Source: Allolobophora icterica
Taxonomy: Eukaryota; Annelida; Clitellata; Crassiclitellata; Lumbricidae
Reading direction: 5' to 3'
Assembly (NCBI GenBank): GCA_963556255.1
Contig: OY744612.1
Location: forward strand, 24,147,692 to 24,211,691
DNA: 64,000 nt
The notes below the pieces were generated by a model, which was not told the DNA's origin, made no database searches, and was given only the letters and a program-made list of their open reading frames with translations. Within the stretch, counting starts at the first letter, position 1; each line of letters begins with the position of its first letter. Shown here piece by piece: positions 36,901 through 45,700 of this stretch. The position numbers and the translations under genes were made by a program.

Positions 36901-39900
36901 ATGTGCTAATACATATCAGTACACAGGATTTGACAGTAATGAATGTATGTGTGAATATCTGTATGAATGTATATACGCCATATGGACTCACTATAAGACT
37001 CAACTTTATAACACAAATTGTGATGGAACTCATTCACGGATATTAAACTAAATGAGCATAGGAAATAAACACATTATAACATGACCTCGTTATAAGTCAG
37101 TTCTACGTAGCCTCCCTCAGACAGCATTATAGTACGTTGCTGTATATGTACGTGTTATGTATGTGTGTATGTGATCATTTATATGGCTCCTTAATGAGAG
37201 GAATTTACGACGTGTATGATTTCCTTGTTTTAGATACCTCAAAAGGTGAACTGGCGCTAATCCTTCCTTCTAGACCACCATTTCGGGAGAATGCCAGAGT
37301 ACCTAATGAAGGTCAAAGGAGACCGTCGGGGCCGAGGCCGCAACCACATAGAGTCGCAGCCTCAACCGATGATGAGGATTATGATGAGTCTGGAGGGGGA
37401 GGAGGAGGAACGCCCCTCAGTGCACTCGAAATTGGTCAGTACATTTTCGTTATGCTCTCTGCTACATATGGGGCATGACAATCTAGTAGTGTGCTGGACA
37501 TTCAGTATCCCAGAGGTCATGGATTTAAATCATGTGTTGAGATTGCTGTTTCCTCTAGCAAATCCTGCCATGAGTACACTGAACATCTAACATTGGGATG
37601 ATTAAGCAGCAAGGGAGAGGACCTGCCACCCGCTCTTGTATGACGAGGCTAAGAAAGGGAAGTCGTCAAAACGTCATACATATGGCTGCATATCAGGGTT
37701 AGCTCAAGGACTGCGCTTGTTCTTCTGCGTTACATTCCCTTACGTTTACTTTCTGTAACGTATTCCTACCTCACAACTCAGTGTGTTTAGTGACTGAGTG
37801 AGGCTGTGTAGATGCACACGTTTTTCTATAGCGACCATATGGCTTAGACCGTGCTCATTTTTCAATGAATTGATTGATGAGATTCTTGACCACCTCTGCC
37901 TGTTTGAATACCCGATACACGCCATTTTAAGGTACCTGTGTATGGACCATGCTGTTTCACACCAGCAGTGTGTTACATCACCCTACCCTAGTGATTAAAA
38001 ACTGCCCCTTTACATGTATGTGATATAGGATTTGCCGCGTCTGTATCTGGAATTTATGTCTGACACAAAGTCATTTCCCAAAATAATATTAGGTTTTTCT
38101 TAGTAACTAGCCTATTCTGCACAGACATCTGTATTTGTAATATAATACAAATGCCTAAATTTCTCGGCACCACACAAAAGTTGTGCCAGGGAGAACAGCT
38201 TATTGATCAGTTATATCAAGATCTAGGCTGTTGAGGTCAATTTCAGTGCCAGGTCAGAATGGGGGTCAGGCTGAGGAAACACGTGGTGCTATGGTGGAAA
38301 GTGATTATGACAGCTCATATGATCTGAACGTTAGACTGGTAATATATCTGTTTTGGTATATCCTAGCGCCTTTTCCTCTCTCCCTGTTGCCGCCTGCCCT
38401 TGTCTGTTGCTGCATCTGGCTTTCCCAACCCATCCCAGATGGAGCTGGTGTTGTGTTGCCCATTCTAGATGTGCTAAACGACTGGGTCAAGGCACGTGTA
38501 TGCATGTTATTACATGTGTATATCGCTGTTTCCAACCAGGGTTCCACGTAATCTTAGGGTTCCACAGGCAATGATTCTGTAACATTCTGAAATAAATAGT
38601 AAAGCTTGAAATAATAAGCAAATAAGAAATAAATAATGAAAGAAAATGCCTTTAAGCAGTGTCTTTATGGGCAGGACAAGCTCCAAGGATCCCCTTTGCA
38701 TGCCAACTGTTTCACATACAGTAATTCTGTACGTTTCAAGTCTTTTTAATCTCACTTGAAACCACTGGTAGCAAACAGATTTTAAGGTCGATCTGATACG
38801 GAACTGCAGAAACGCAAACAAGACAGGACAAATACTTAAATACATGTAGATTCTGACAGTGTAAGACATAATTATATCAGTATTAAATTGAATGCGCTCC
38901 CACTATCAACTATTTGTAGCCTGTAAAGCTTTCATTGGGTAGGATTCCTTGGATATTAAAATATATTTTAAGGGTGCCCAATGAGGAAAAAGGTTGATAT
39001 AAAGTAATAAATCGTAGATATTTTGTTTCTGTTCAACTATTTTTAGCTCTCATAGCTGCCATTGGTGTCGTGGCAGTGGCTCTAGTGGTTGGAGGCACTA
39101 TGTACGGCGTCAGCAAACAGAGGAAGTTAGTATTGTCTGTCTGTCTCATTCAGTATGCTTGTTTGTTTGTCTATTGCTGTGTCTTGGCTGCAGTAGCATT
39201 CACGAAAGTTCCACTGAACATAAGTGCTGAAACTGTCAACTGAGAGATGCCTTTTGTGCTAGGCATTTCCAGTGAATTTGCTTAATCCTTTTCACGACGA
39301 GAGGGATTAGTTTTCCATGCATATTAGTTCATGCTCGTCGTTAAATGGTTAAAATAACCAGTTTGTGAGATTTTCCTGATGCCTTGATGTAGTGTAATGT
39401 AATAGAACATTTATACAGCACCTCAAGAACCTCACAGAAGCACAGAAGATGGATTTAATTAGTCTATATTAGATTTTAAATATTTCAAAACCAAGATTAC
39501 AGCTACCAGTGGCACAGTGGTTTGTATGTCAGCCAACTGCGACAGCATCCTGGGTTCAATTCCCAGTGCAGCCATTGAAACTGAAAAGCTGCATAAACCT
39601 GGAGAGAGCAATTTTAGTTAGCCTAGTCCTTAGCAGAACACCTGCATGCTAGTTTGGCAAAATGTCCCTTTTAGGGAAATCCTCTGTGGCTTCCCACTGT
39701 TCCCTCTCCCCACCTTATCCTCTCTCAGTACTTGTGGGCCATGAAAACAATAGATAGGCATGCTCTCATAATAATCATCAGATAGCACTGGGCCATCAAG
39801 GCAATTGCCAACCATGTTGTCATATGTCACAGAGCGCCACCGACGGACCACGTACGCTCATTTCTAAATGTATTATTATATACGGTAGATTGTGCATGTT

Positions 39901-41198
39901 GTGTCTGTGCTTCAGCTAAATGGTCCTTGTAAAGTAATGCTGTCAGCTCCGTCTGCTGTCCTATCCTCAAATCTCCTATTCCCATTCAAAATGCCCGTGT
40001 TATGGAACATAGGATAGGAAAAGGTTAATTAATATAACTGAAACATTTTTAACATGCAGTTTGTTAATCTTGGTTGGACACATTGGTCTTTCCAGTAGCA
40101 TGCTGGTTCTGTAATCCAACAGATGGGGGACCAGGCCGGCCGAGCAGATTCCATGCAACAACCCTACACAAGATGTGTTTTGTGCCTTAGGTTTAGTTTT
40201 ATTGACATTCCATTGCCATACACAGTTTATGGAAATAATAAATGTTAGATTTAAGTGGGAACCGCAGCTATCGACCTTTGGACCATGCATCTCAGGAGTG
40301 ATGTTAATAGAAACATGTATTACTTCTAGTGCTGGTAACGATTAAATTTTTTTTAATAGTTAACTTTATGAAAATTAACGATTAATTAATAGTTAATTTT
40401 AGTTATTTATCATCACATATCAAATTATCAATAAGACAGTCATTTGGAAAATTAGCGAATTAGCGCGAATTTAAAGTTAAACTAGAAATTCAGCGACACC
40501 AGTCACGCAGGCACACCAGCATGTTCACTGTGTTTGGATCAAGCGAAGAACGTTTCTTGTTTATAATGTAACCAGACGAGCTAAAATTGAAATCCAAAAT
40601 AATCACACATACGACCCGAAACGGCCTTATATTTAATTTGTTCATTACTTGCGCTATCCGCCATTGTTGTTTTTTTACTTAACGCCCAAAATCTGGTTCC
40701 CGACTTTCCGGATATGGCAAGTAAGTAAGTAAAAAATAATTTTGATTAATCGTTAAGAAAAATTTTAATAGTTAAAATTCATTAATCGTTAACGATTAAA
40801 TTAATCGTTAACTTCCGCAGCCCTAATTACTTCAAATGCATTGTCATACATGATTTCTCTTATGTAGCCGGGCAACCCAGGAGCGCGATACTGAAATGCG
40901 TCAACCACCACTAAGCGGAAGCCCAGCTGAGCCAGCGCAGTCGGAATCAAGGACGAGGACGGCGAGCAGGCAGGCAAGCAGCCTATCAGCCTCTCAGCGG
41001 CAGGGCGACACTCAGTCTGCAGGATCGCCCAGCCTGAAACAGAGCAGGGAGTCGCAATCTGTCAAATTTGAAGGGGCGCCAGGATCAGGTGTTGACAGCA
41101 CTTCAGGAGGTGCACCCCTTAGTGGTTCTGCCAGCTCCGCAGGTGCAAGCGGTGGTGGAAGCGGTGGAAGCACCAAAGGAAGCACCAAAGGGGACTAG
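12827..41198 (+). CDS. Mosaic type I membrane receptor: MAM, 5 PAN, split CTLD with WSC, CTLD, TM
   Basis: Not a family I can name. Coding exons: 12827-12938, 14147-14318, 14572-14779, 16863-16947, 17609-17860, 18100-18135, 18809-19084, 20081-20113, 20545-20817, 21570-21605, 23106-23150, 24681-24716, 25370-25618, 26378-26407, 27068-27349, 28335-28361, 28949-28984, 30102-30347, 31505-31543, 31815-31978, 32475-32607, 32966-33121, 33954-34054, 34480-34630, 36034-36183, 37234-37434, 39047-39125, 40868-41198. They sum to 3939 nt in one unbroken frame (1312 residues plus TAG). An extra exon at 38247 is possible. The start is the first ATG before a hydrophobic signal sequence ending TVKA. Predicted role: cell-surface adhesion or carbohydrate/protein recognition, inferred from domains only. 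The weakest sites are the donors at 16948 (GTTTGT) and 28985 (GTTCGT). Confidence 0.85.
14880..15060 (-). repeat. tRNA-derived SINE, antisense
   Basis: On the minus strand: TGGTGTAGCGGTATG (A box), then GCAGGTTCGAATCT (B box), then a tRNA-unrelated body. In receptor intron 3. Confidence 0.7.
15072..16400 (-). mobile_element. CR1/L2-like LINE, 3' fragment of ORF2, antisense
   Basis: Read on the minus strand, ANKLLQKEFKTEFLF (16215 region) is the reverse-transcriptase NKxxxNxxKTEFL motif. Further along (15450-15220) comes the C-terminal pattern GTAPFYLRSLL ... LRSAAHGILVVPQAR ... AVPWNTLP, and a 3' tail GCGCTTTATAAAT near 15080. Many stops and frameshifts; a dead, 5'-truncated copy. Confidence 0.6.
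16408..16672. repeat. 16-bp minisatellite, about 16 units
   Basis: Unit TTATTATGTGTGGCAC with sporadic variants, tandem without spacers. Because 16 is not divisible by 3 all three frames encode permuted Tyr/Val/Cys/Leu peptides; not a gene. In receptor intron 3. Confidence 0.9.
17609..17860 (+). other. PAN/Apple-like module 1 (single phase 1-1 exon)
   Basis: 252 nt. Six cysteines in the order C..W..GG..C...C.....C.AVD...C......RC, with DLCKDQC and QCLAVD as the core and RC at the end. A second usable acceptor at 17594 would add five residues. Assignment to PAN/Apple is by the C-x3-C-x5-C-A/G-x-D pattern shared with the four later copies. Confidence 0.7.
17890..18060 (+). repeat. tRNA-derived SINE
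   Basis: GATAGTCTAGTGGTCAGCATGG (A box region), GGGAGTTCAAGTTC (B box), TTGCCAGGGCAGAGAGAT. Same family as 24775, 36525, 37470 and 50880. It starts 30 bp after the PAN1 donor. Confidence 0.65.
18180..18660 (-). mobile_element. LINE 3' remnant, antisense
   Basis: Begins CTTCTATAGTGC, the reverse complement of the LINE/SINE tail type seen elsewhere. The body has no intact frame. Confidence 0.35.
18809..19084 (+). other. PAN/Apple-like module 2
   Basis: 276 nt, phase 1-1. Core ACRDACLQERSCIAVDVQW, then LICRLH and LVDRCS. Same cysteine order as module 1. Confidence 0.7.
19270..19760 (-). mobile_element. Probable LINE 3' remnant, antisense
   Basis: Minus-strand translation near 19755-19495 ends FPLKTEVSPFQEP, resembling the S-F-K-x-x-L-K-T-x-L-F terminus of CR1/L2 ORF2, with a tail-like segment near 19290. 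Weak. Confidence 0.35.
20545..20817 (+). other. PAN/Apple-like module 3
   Basis: 273 nt, phase 1-1. Core TCLAECHSDPKCIAVDINF, then MECWLF and TKRCAS. Contains one NTT sequon. Confidence 0.7.
22160..22385 (+). repeat. tRNA-derived SINE with LINE-type hairpin tail
   Basis: B box GCAGGTTCGAATCC at 22198-22211. The tail GGGAGCGCCTCTGAGTAG, a variable loop, and TTGAAGAGGCGCTATAGAAAT matches the 3' end of the LINE at 30421 almost base for base, so the SINE appears to borrow that LINE's tail. Confidence 0.75.
23612..23790 (+). repeat. tRNA-derived SINE
   Basis: GGTAGCTGATTGGATAGAG (A box), CATAGGTTCGAGCC (B box), then a GTATTGTATTGTAT tail. Confidence 0.65.
24775..24905 (+). repeat. tRNA-derived SINE, degraded
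   Basis: GATTGTCTAGAGGCTAATGG followed by CCAGCCAGGACAGAAAAAT. B box decayed. Confidence 0.4.
25370..25618 (+). other. PAN/Apple-like module 4
   Basis: 249 nt, phase 1-1. Core HCLASCVNDAKCQGIDFH, then GCITH and SDCAK. The loop between cysteines is shorter than in the other copies. Confidence 0.68.
27068..27349 (+). other. PAN/Apple-like module 5
   Basis: 282 nt, phase 1-1. Core QCLDLCIHNKKCMAAEIRK, then LSCYYHYKN and GKQC, followed by a short Lys/Pro linker. The usual D after C-x-A is replaced by E. Confidence 0.65.
27375..27767. mobile_element. hAT-like MITE next to PAN5
   Basis: Ends CAGGGCTGTAG / CTACAGCCCTG. Flanks GATACAAA (27367-27374) and GATACAGA (27768-27775) match at 7 of 8. It carries repeated TACTCACCTC motifs near both ends and starts 25 bp downstream of the PAN5 splice donor. 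Confidence 0.78.
27950..28150 (-). repeat. tRNA-derived SINE, antisense
   Basis: Minus strand: TTAGTCTGCTAGGACTG (A box region) and TTGCAGGCTCAAGCC (B box). Confidence 0.5.
29086..29616. mobile_element. hAT-like MITE
   Basis: Ends CAGGGCTGATAGTAT / TTAACAGCCCTG over 531 bp. Flanks GTTGCAGT and GATGCAGT match at 7 of 8. The interior is rich in TATTGGTATTGGTA-type repeats. Confidence 0.78.
30102..30347 (+). other. C-type lectin-like domain 1, N-terminal half
   Basis: CEDVTCYLV, TWKEAQTEC, GKLVSIKS and the core MMWIGAS are the canonical first half of a CTLD. It stops after SLWRVVQ, at the start of the long-loop region, with a phase 1 donor GTAAGT. Confidence 0.85.
30421..31108 (-). mobile_element. 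CR1/L2-like LINE, C-terminal part of ORF2, antisense
   Basis: Minus-strand reading is continuous and conserved: DQELTFTKHLSSLSRSC, SRLDYCCSLYTGLPQ, MHHTLHWLPIRQRILY, GMAPSYLCSVF, LRSSSRGDFIVP, FSVAGPTAWNDLP, then a stop at 30473-30475. The stop lies inside the 3' hairpin tail, followed by (ATTG)n at 30421-30441. 5'-truncated near 31108; intact frame suggests a young insertion. It lies in the intron after the first CTLD half. Confidence 0.8.
31815..32607 (+). other. WSC domain (exons 31815-31978 and 32475-32607)
   Basis: Eight cysteines in WSC order: SQGCF, SSCLEAC, YDYAGVQ, SVCTCGYS, DCVEPC, YCGG and a closing AVFKA. WSC modules are cell-wall/carbohydrate-associated, also found in polycystin-1 and Kremen. 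The exon pair enters and leaves in phase 1 and lies between the two halves of the first CTLD. Confidence 0.88.
32966..33121 (+). other. C-type lectin-like domain 1, C-terminal half
   Basis: FSMWNYNEPKN, HWCGAI, RPCNEDQKFLCQ form the second half of a CTLD. The calcium-site motifs are altered (EPK in place of EPN/QPD, no WND), so classical Ca2+-dependent sugar binding is doubtful. Phase 1-1. Confidence 0.83.
33590..33850 (-). mobile_element. LINE C-terminal remnant, antisense
   Basis: Minus strand: GHIYKLFKKPMG, KFFSARVVDLW, the usual RxxFFSxRVVxxWNSLP motif of LINE ORF2, decaying after that. In a receptor intron. Confidence 0.5.
33954..36183 (+). other. C-type lectin-like domain 2 (three exons)
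   Basis: Exons 33954-34054, 34480-34630 and 36034-36183. LCIYFG, TWHQART, YIWIGLYS, FSHGEPV, EKNCLYL and DFICEI give a complete CTLD of ~130 residues. HGEP replaces EPN and there is no WND, so calcium-dependent binding is unlikely. An intron interrupts it just after the W of YYWDD, nearly the same place where the first CTLD is split by the WSC cassette. Confidence 0.85.
36525..36830 (+). repeat. tRNA-derived SINE
   Basis: GATAGTATAGTGGTCATTGAG (A box), AAAGGTTCAAGTC (B box), then a body shared with the copies at 37470 and 50880 (GGGAAGATGAGACAG, CTCACATATCTAGGCTAAT). Confidence 0.65.
37470..37740 (+). repeat. tRNA-derived SINE
   Basis: CAATCTAGTAGTGTGCTGG (A box) and ATGGATTTAAATC (B box), with the shared body TCAGGGTTAGCTCAAGGACTG near 37697. 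It begins about 40 bp after a receptor donor site. Confidence 0.6.
39495..39850 (+). repeat. tRNA-derived SINE
   Basis: AGTGGCACAGTGGTTTGTATG (A box) and TGGGTTCAATTCCC (B box). The 3' limit is uncertain. Confidence 0.55.
40327..40825. mobile_element. hAT-like MITE with exact 8-bp TSD
   Basis: Ends TAGTGCTGGTAACGATTAA and (reverse complement) TAGGGCTGCGGAAGTTAACG over 499 bp. Flanks ATTACTTC at 40319-40326 and 40826-40833 are identical. AT-rich interior with repeated TTAATCGTTAAC. Confidence 0.85.
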
Positions 41199-41631
41199 GG
41201 CTTTAGAATTGATTCAAATAATATCAAGAACGTTCTAATTCTCTAAAATTCTCTCAGAGTCATTCTGAATTATTTTACAACTCGCATTTCGAAACCTTTA
41301 TTTATAACAGATTCTGAAATAATAAAACTCAACACTTTAAATATGTTTAAGCTTAAATTTCTGCAATGTATTTGACGAAATTTTATTTTCCTTGCTTCAA
41401 AGTGCTGTTGAAATAGTTATATACGTGTTTTATATACTTTGTTCTATTCACAACGGAGACTCAAAATTAATAAATTATTTTACCACCATTTAAACACTGG
41501 TTAACATTTTCCGATCAACTAAGTATTTGTGAGTTTAAACTTGTGTGACTGTTTGATTAACTTGTTACCTGTTTCTGCTGTTGATACCTTGTTATGTTTT
41601 AATTTTAAAAATGTGTCCAATTTTTCATGTC

Positions 41632-41637
41632 AATAAA
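41632..41637 (+). promoter_or_regulatory. Poly(A) signal of the receptor gene
   Basis: AATAAA 434 nt after the stop codon, followed by T-rich sequence. Another AATAAA lies at 41321-41326. Confidence 0.55.
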
Positions 41638-42144
41638 AGGATTAAAAACAGTTTCTTACTTACTTTTCCATAGTGACATTTAATTATGTGTGTTAGATAT
41701 GAATTAATGCTAAAGAATTTAAAAGTGGTGTCAGTGTGATAAGGAACTAGTCCATGCATTAACCAGTAGCTGGCCCTTATTATACACTGGTACCTTTCTA
41801 ATTACATGCTGGTATGCCAACATTCGATTGTACATGGTGGAGTGATGGTACAATAAAAACAAAGTTTGAAAACTGCTGGTCTAAAGTATACTAAATCCCA
41901 AAACTCATCAACAGCAGAGTTTTAGTGAACAACTTGGTGATATGAAAATTCTTAATGAAAATAAAATAAGATTCAAATATCTGTCCTGAAAATGTGTACT
42001 GTAGACACACTGAGCAAAATGTAAATCCATGAAAGTTCCTTCCAAGACAGAATACTGCCAATTTGTACAACTTCCATGTTAAAGTAATAAAATTAATACG
42101 ATAATACTTGTCAACAAAGAACACTGTCATGTTTGTATTTTAAA

Positions 42145-42510
42145 GGTGACCGGTCAATTCGGCGCCGGTCAATTGGGCACGGTCAATTCGGCCGGCACCT
42201 TTTGTTAACGCTTCTATTTCTACCGACATTTCGATTAAAATATAACTTAAACTAGAAGCGGGATCAACGATTAAAATATAGCTAACAGTAGAACCTGGAT
42301 GAAAGATTGAAATATAACTAAAACTAGAAGCGGGATGAATGATCAAAATATAAACTAAACTAGAAGCGGGATCAACGATTAACATATAACTTAAACTAGA
42401 AGCGGGATCAAGGAAAGTCATAGTAGATGAAATGTCGGTAGAAATAGAAGCGTTGACAAAAGGCGCCAAATTGACCGCGCCGAATTGACCGCGCCGAATT
42501 GACAGCACCA
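42145..42510. mobile_element. Foldback MITE with internal 36-bp minisatellite
   Basis: Inverted ends of about 85 bp, built from repeats of GGTCAATTCGGCGC, extend inward through GCTTCTATTTCTACCGACAT on both sides. The flanking TTTAAA (42139-42144, 42511-42516) is an exact duplication. The middle is about five 36-bp units (ACTAGAAGCGGGATCAACG..) that stay open on the minus strand as a 12-residue repeat (DPASSLSYILIV). Confidence 0.8.
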
Positions 42511-42741
42511 TTTAAAACTATAGTGCACTATAATTTCACTGGGACATCTTAGTTATGAATTTAACTGCATTGCATTTCATATTATTAATCACACCATATT
42601 GCATCATTTAAGAAATTATTCTTGTTGGCAATTTCTGATAAAGATACAGTATCAATTCAAGACGTGCTCAAACAAAACGGACCAATCAATTAATAACTGC
42701 AGAAGGTAAAAGCATTCCTAAACAGTTCATGTGTGAAAAGT

Positions 42742-45700
42742 CTATTCATCATTTGAGTAGTTTTCTGTTTTCATGTCGTTGAGACCAAGAACTTCGTTCT
42801 GTTCGAATGATCGTGTGTACCTCTCGATCTTCATTTCTGGATCATCATCAGGGGCATGGATATTCTAGATCAAATTCAAGACAAGGAAAAGTAAATGTTT
42901 GCCAGGCTGCCGAGTTTGCATGCACTTTTCATGTGTGAAGCAGTCTGCATGACTTGCAAGTATGCAAAGGCGTTATTTTAATGCAAAGACGATTATACAG
43001 TAAAAATAATACTTTCATTTTTATACTCCTGCTTCTATATTTCATGCTAAACAGTAGACAAACATTAGGAGATAAATGATTTTTTTTTTAATGCTTTCGT
43101 GTAAGCTTTAAAAATACAGACAAAAGGGTCTGTAACATAAGAAAAGATCAAAACTTGCTGCATCTTAGAATTACTTTTATACAAGTCTACTTTGGTATAT
43201 TAAAACAAATAAGCATATCAAAAGAGCTCTTATCCTGCATATGCTTGAAAACAGTTTACGAATGGTAATTGGTAATGGAATGGATTTTATATGTAATGAT
43301 ACACGTTTTTGACATCACATTTACATGGAACTGCATATTAAATTACAGCAGTATACATTATGGTATGCTCCAATACATTCAACATTTTTTTCATGAAAGA
43401 TTGTTTTAAATCAACTTCCAGATCAAAATGAACCTGTTTCCTAAGTTGTAGGAGCCTTAAATAAGATTGGAAACTGGAAATCAACCCCACCTGCATGTAA
43501 CTGTTGCCTGCTGGATCGTCAAGAATTACATGGACGTCCAACGTTTCTCCTGTGATAACCTGTATTTATAAGAGACAACAGTCGACTACAACTTACTAAT
43601 TTTATTACTCGCATTAGAACATTACCATTTAACCAGAAATTGAAAATTAAAAATGTACACAAAAGTAGTTGCATCAACTGGTGCCTCGTGTACACAGTGC
43701 TGTTAAATACTTCAAAATAACCCGCTCATATATATGTGACTAACAGAAACCTTGTACAAAAATCTAAATTTGGACATACTGCCAATCACTCAAATCTTCA
43801 TCTTCAAGAAGTCGAATTGATATCATGTCATGCTGAATTTATTGGGATTATCTGAAAGCTGAAGATTCTTAAGTCCTGTAAGGGGCCATCCATATATTAC
43901 GTATGCAATGAGGGGGTGGTCAGATTTAGGCGATTTTGCGTGCGGGTGCGTATGGCGAGGGGTCTCGACCAAAATGTGTACATAACTACGTATGCAAAAT
44001 AAGTTTCTAATTATGACGTCCATATTAGCCTATTTATAACTCGGTATTGTCCTATTATAATAGTCTTTTTAAAATGTAAGTGTTAGTGTTGTTAGCATTT
44101 TATTTCTTCATAACGGTTAACAAATTTTAGTTAGCAAATATGATGTTTAACAAAAATATTAGTAGCCTCCGGTAAAATAATTTATGTCTTATAGATGACT
44201 TTAGCTAATTAACTTTTGTCAAGGGGAGCAGAGAAGCTTAGTTGTAGGCCCTACATACGCATGGGGGAGGGGTCCACAAAACGTACAAGGTGCAACAGGG
44301 GGAAGGGTACGAAAATACGATTTTTTTGCATATGTAATATATGGATGGCCCCTAATTAGGCTCCGCCGAATTCACCAACAGACAGAATGTTCAGGCACCA
44401 GTCGAGAGTATTCATCAACTGACTCGACATCCCTTCACCGTGACATCTCGGAGCGCCACTGAGTAGACTTCTTGAAGGGGTGCTATATAAGTTTATTATA
44501 TAGACAGATAGATAGATCTCAGACATGGAGTGAACCTGCACGTTCTGAATCACAAGGCACCAATCAGTCGCTGTGACAAAAATATCTCTGAGTTAAGCTG
44601 AGCAGTGGAAACCAAATGTGACTAGCGGCACTAACCTTATCCAGCCGACAGCAAAACTCCTTCACTTTTGCTCGGATGCCACCCTGTGAACTGTCACCAG
44701 CTATGAAGGGATTCTTACCCTCTAACTAAAACACAAAAACACACAATGTAACAAAGTCTGAGGGAATAAACAACAGTCCCTTGACCTTACTCTACAAGGC
44801 AGTTCATAGACAGCGGTGAACCAGAGCACTGACAAATTATTAACTTGTAAAGTTAAAGAACCCAAGAATCAAATTCTTTAAATAAAGTAACCTGCGGCCA
44901 TAAAACTTAAAGAACAGAAGAATAAAATACTTCAATCAATCAATAAAAACTAAAAGATATTTAATTTTAACAAAATGCTTCTGTTTTTACTTATTACCAG
45001 TGAAATCAACATTAAATGTTGGCTAATAGTTACTGCTGCTGCATAAGCAATCCATTCCTAAACAAGTTGTATGAACCTGTTCCTTGATTTGTGTAAGTAG
45101 TCCCTCGACTGTTGTGAATTTTCCTCCGAGTGTTCCTTCGACCAGCTCCAGTTCAAGTTCTGGAATCCGAACACCGCATGTGTCCGACTGTCAACAAAAT
45201 CCAATCAATTATTAAACTTTAATAGTTACTAAAACTACCAATGGTAATAAGCCTCTTGGTAGTCATAGCAAGTTCCAGGCTATTATGAAGTCACTTTTGC
45301 ATGAATGCACTGACATACATTATTTGGCAAATGGATGCAATGTACAATGTATCGATGCATTGATGTCTATTTGTGTTTACATTACAAGTAACTTACTATA
45401 GCGTCTTTGGAGGTTTTTTCGAAGCACCTCACAAACAGCTATTAAACTGATCTAGACAGCTGAAACTTTAGGTGGGTTGTCAAAATGTATGCTGAGCAGT
45501 TATATGACTTCATTTCAAGCAATCATGAATCATAGACTGATGCAGATATCATGGTGATTACAGACCTATAGATAAGATTACACTGGAATTTGTCATTATG
45601 AGGCTATGAATTAAATTTTGGATCTATATCCCCACCGCTTTTGTAATAGATTTCATCTTATAATAATCCAAGTTATATGAAGGTTTTCGTGCGATATAAC

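Larger units (their letters stand above)
37234..41198 (+). other. Stalk, transmembrane helix and cytoplasmic tail exons
   Basis: Exon 37234-37434 is a Pro/Arg- then Asp/Gly-rich stalk. Exon 39047-39125 starts with a ~21-residue hydrophobic helix LIAAIGVVAVALVVGGTMYG followed by basic residues. Exon 40868-41198 is a Ser/Gly-rich tail ending STKGD. No kinase, ITAM or other known signalling motif is visible. A further stalk exon may start at 38247 (acceptor TTTCAG, product PGQNGGQAEETRG..) but its phase 1 donor (38301, GTGATT) is weak. Confidence 0.75.
41199..42741. other. Convergent intergenic region
   Basis: The receptor 3' UTR runs to about 41650. The rest is AT-rich apart from the DNA element at 42145-42510. 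No AATAAA on the ZPR1 strand was found close to its stop codon. Confidence 0.6.

Noticed and set aside
40896..41198. Independent 100-residue Ser/Gly-rich gene starting at 40896
   Set aside because: The frame extends upstream to an acceptor at 40867 whose phase matches the preceding helix exon; it is the receptor's tail exon.
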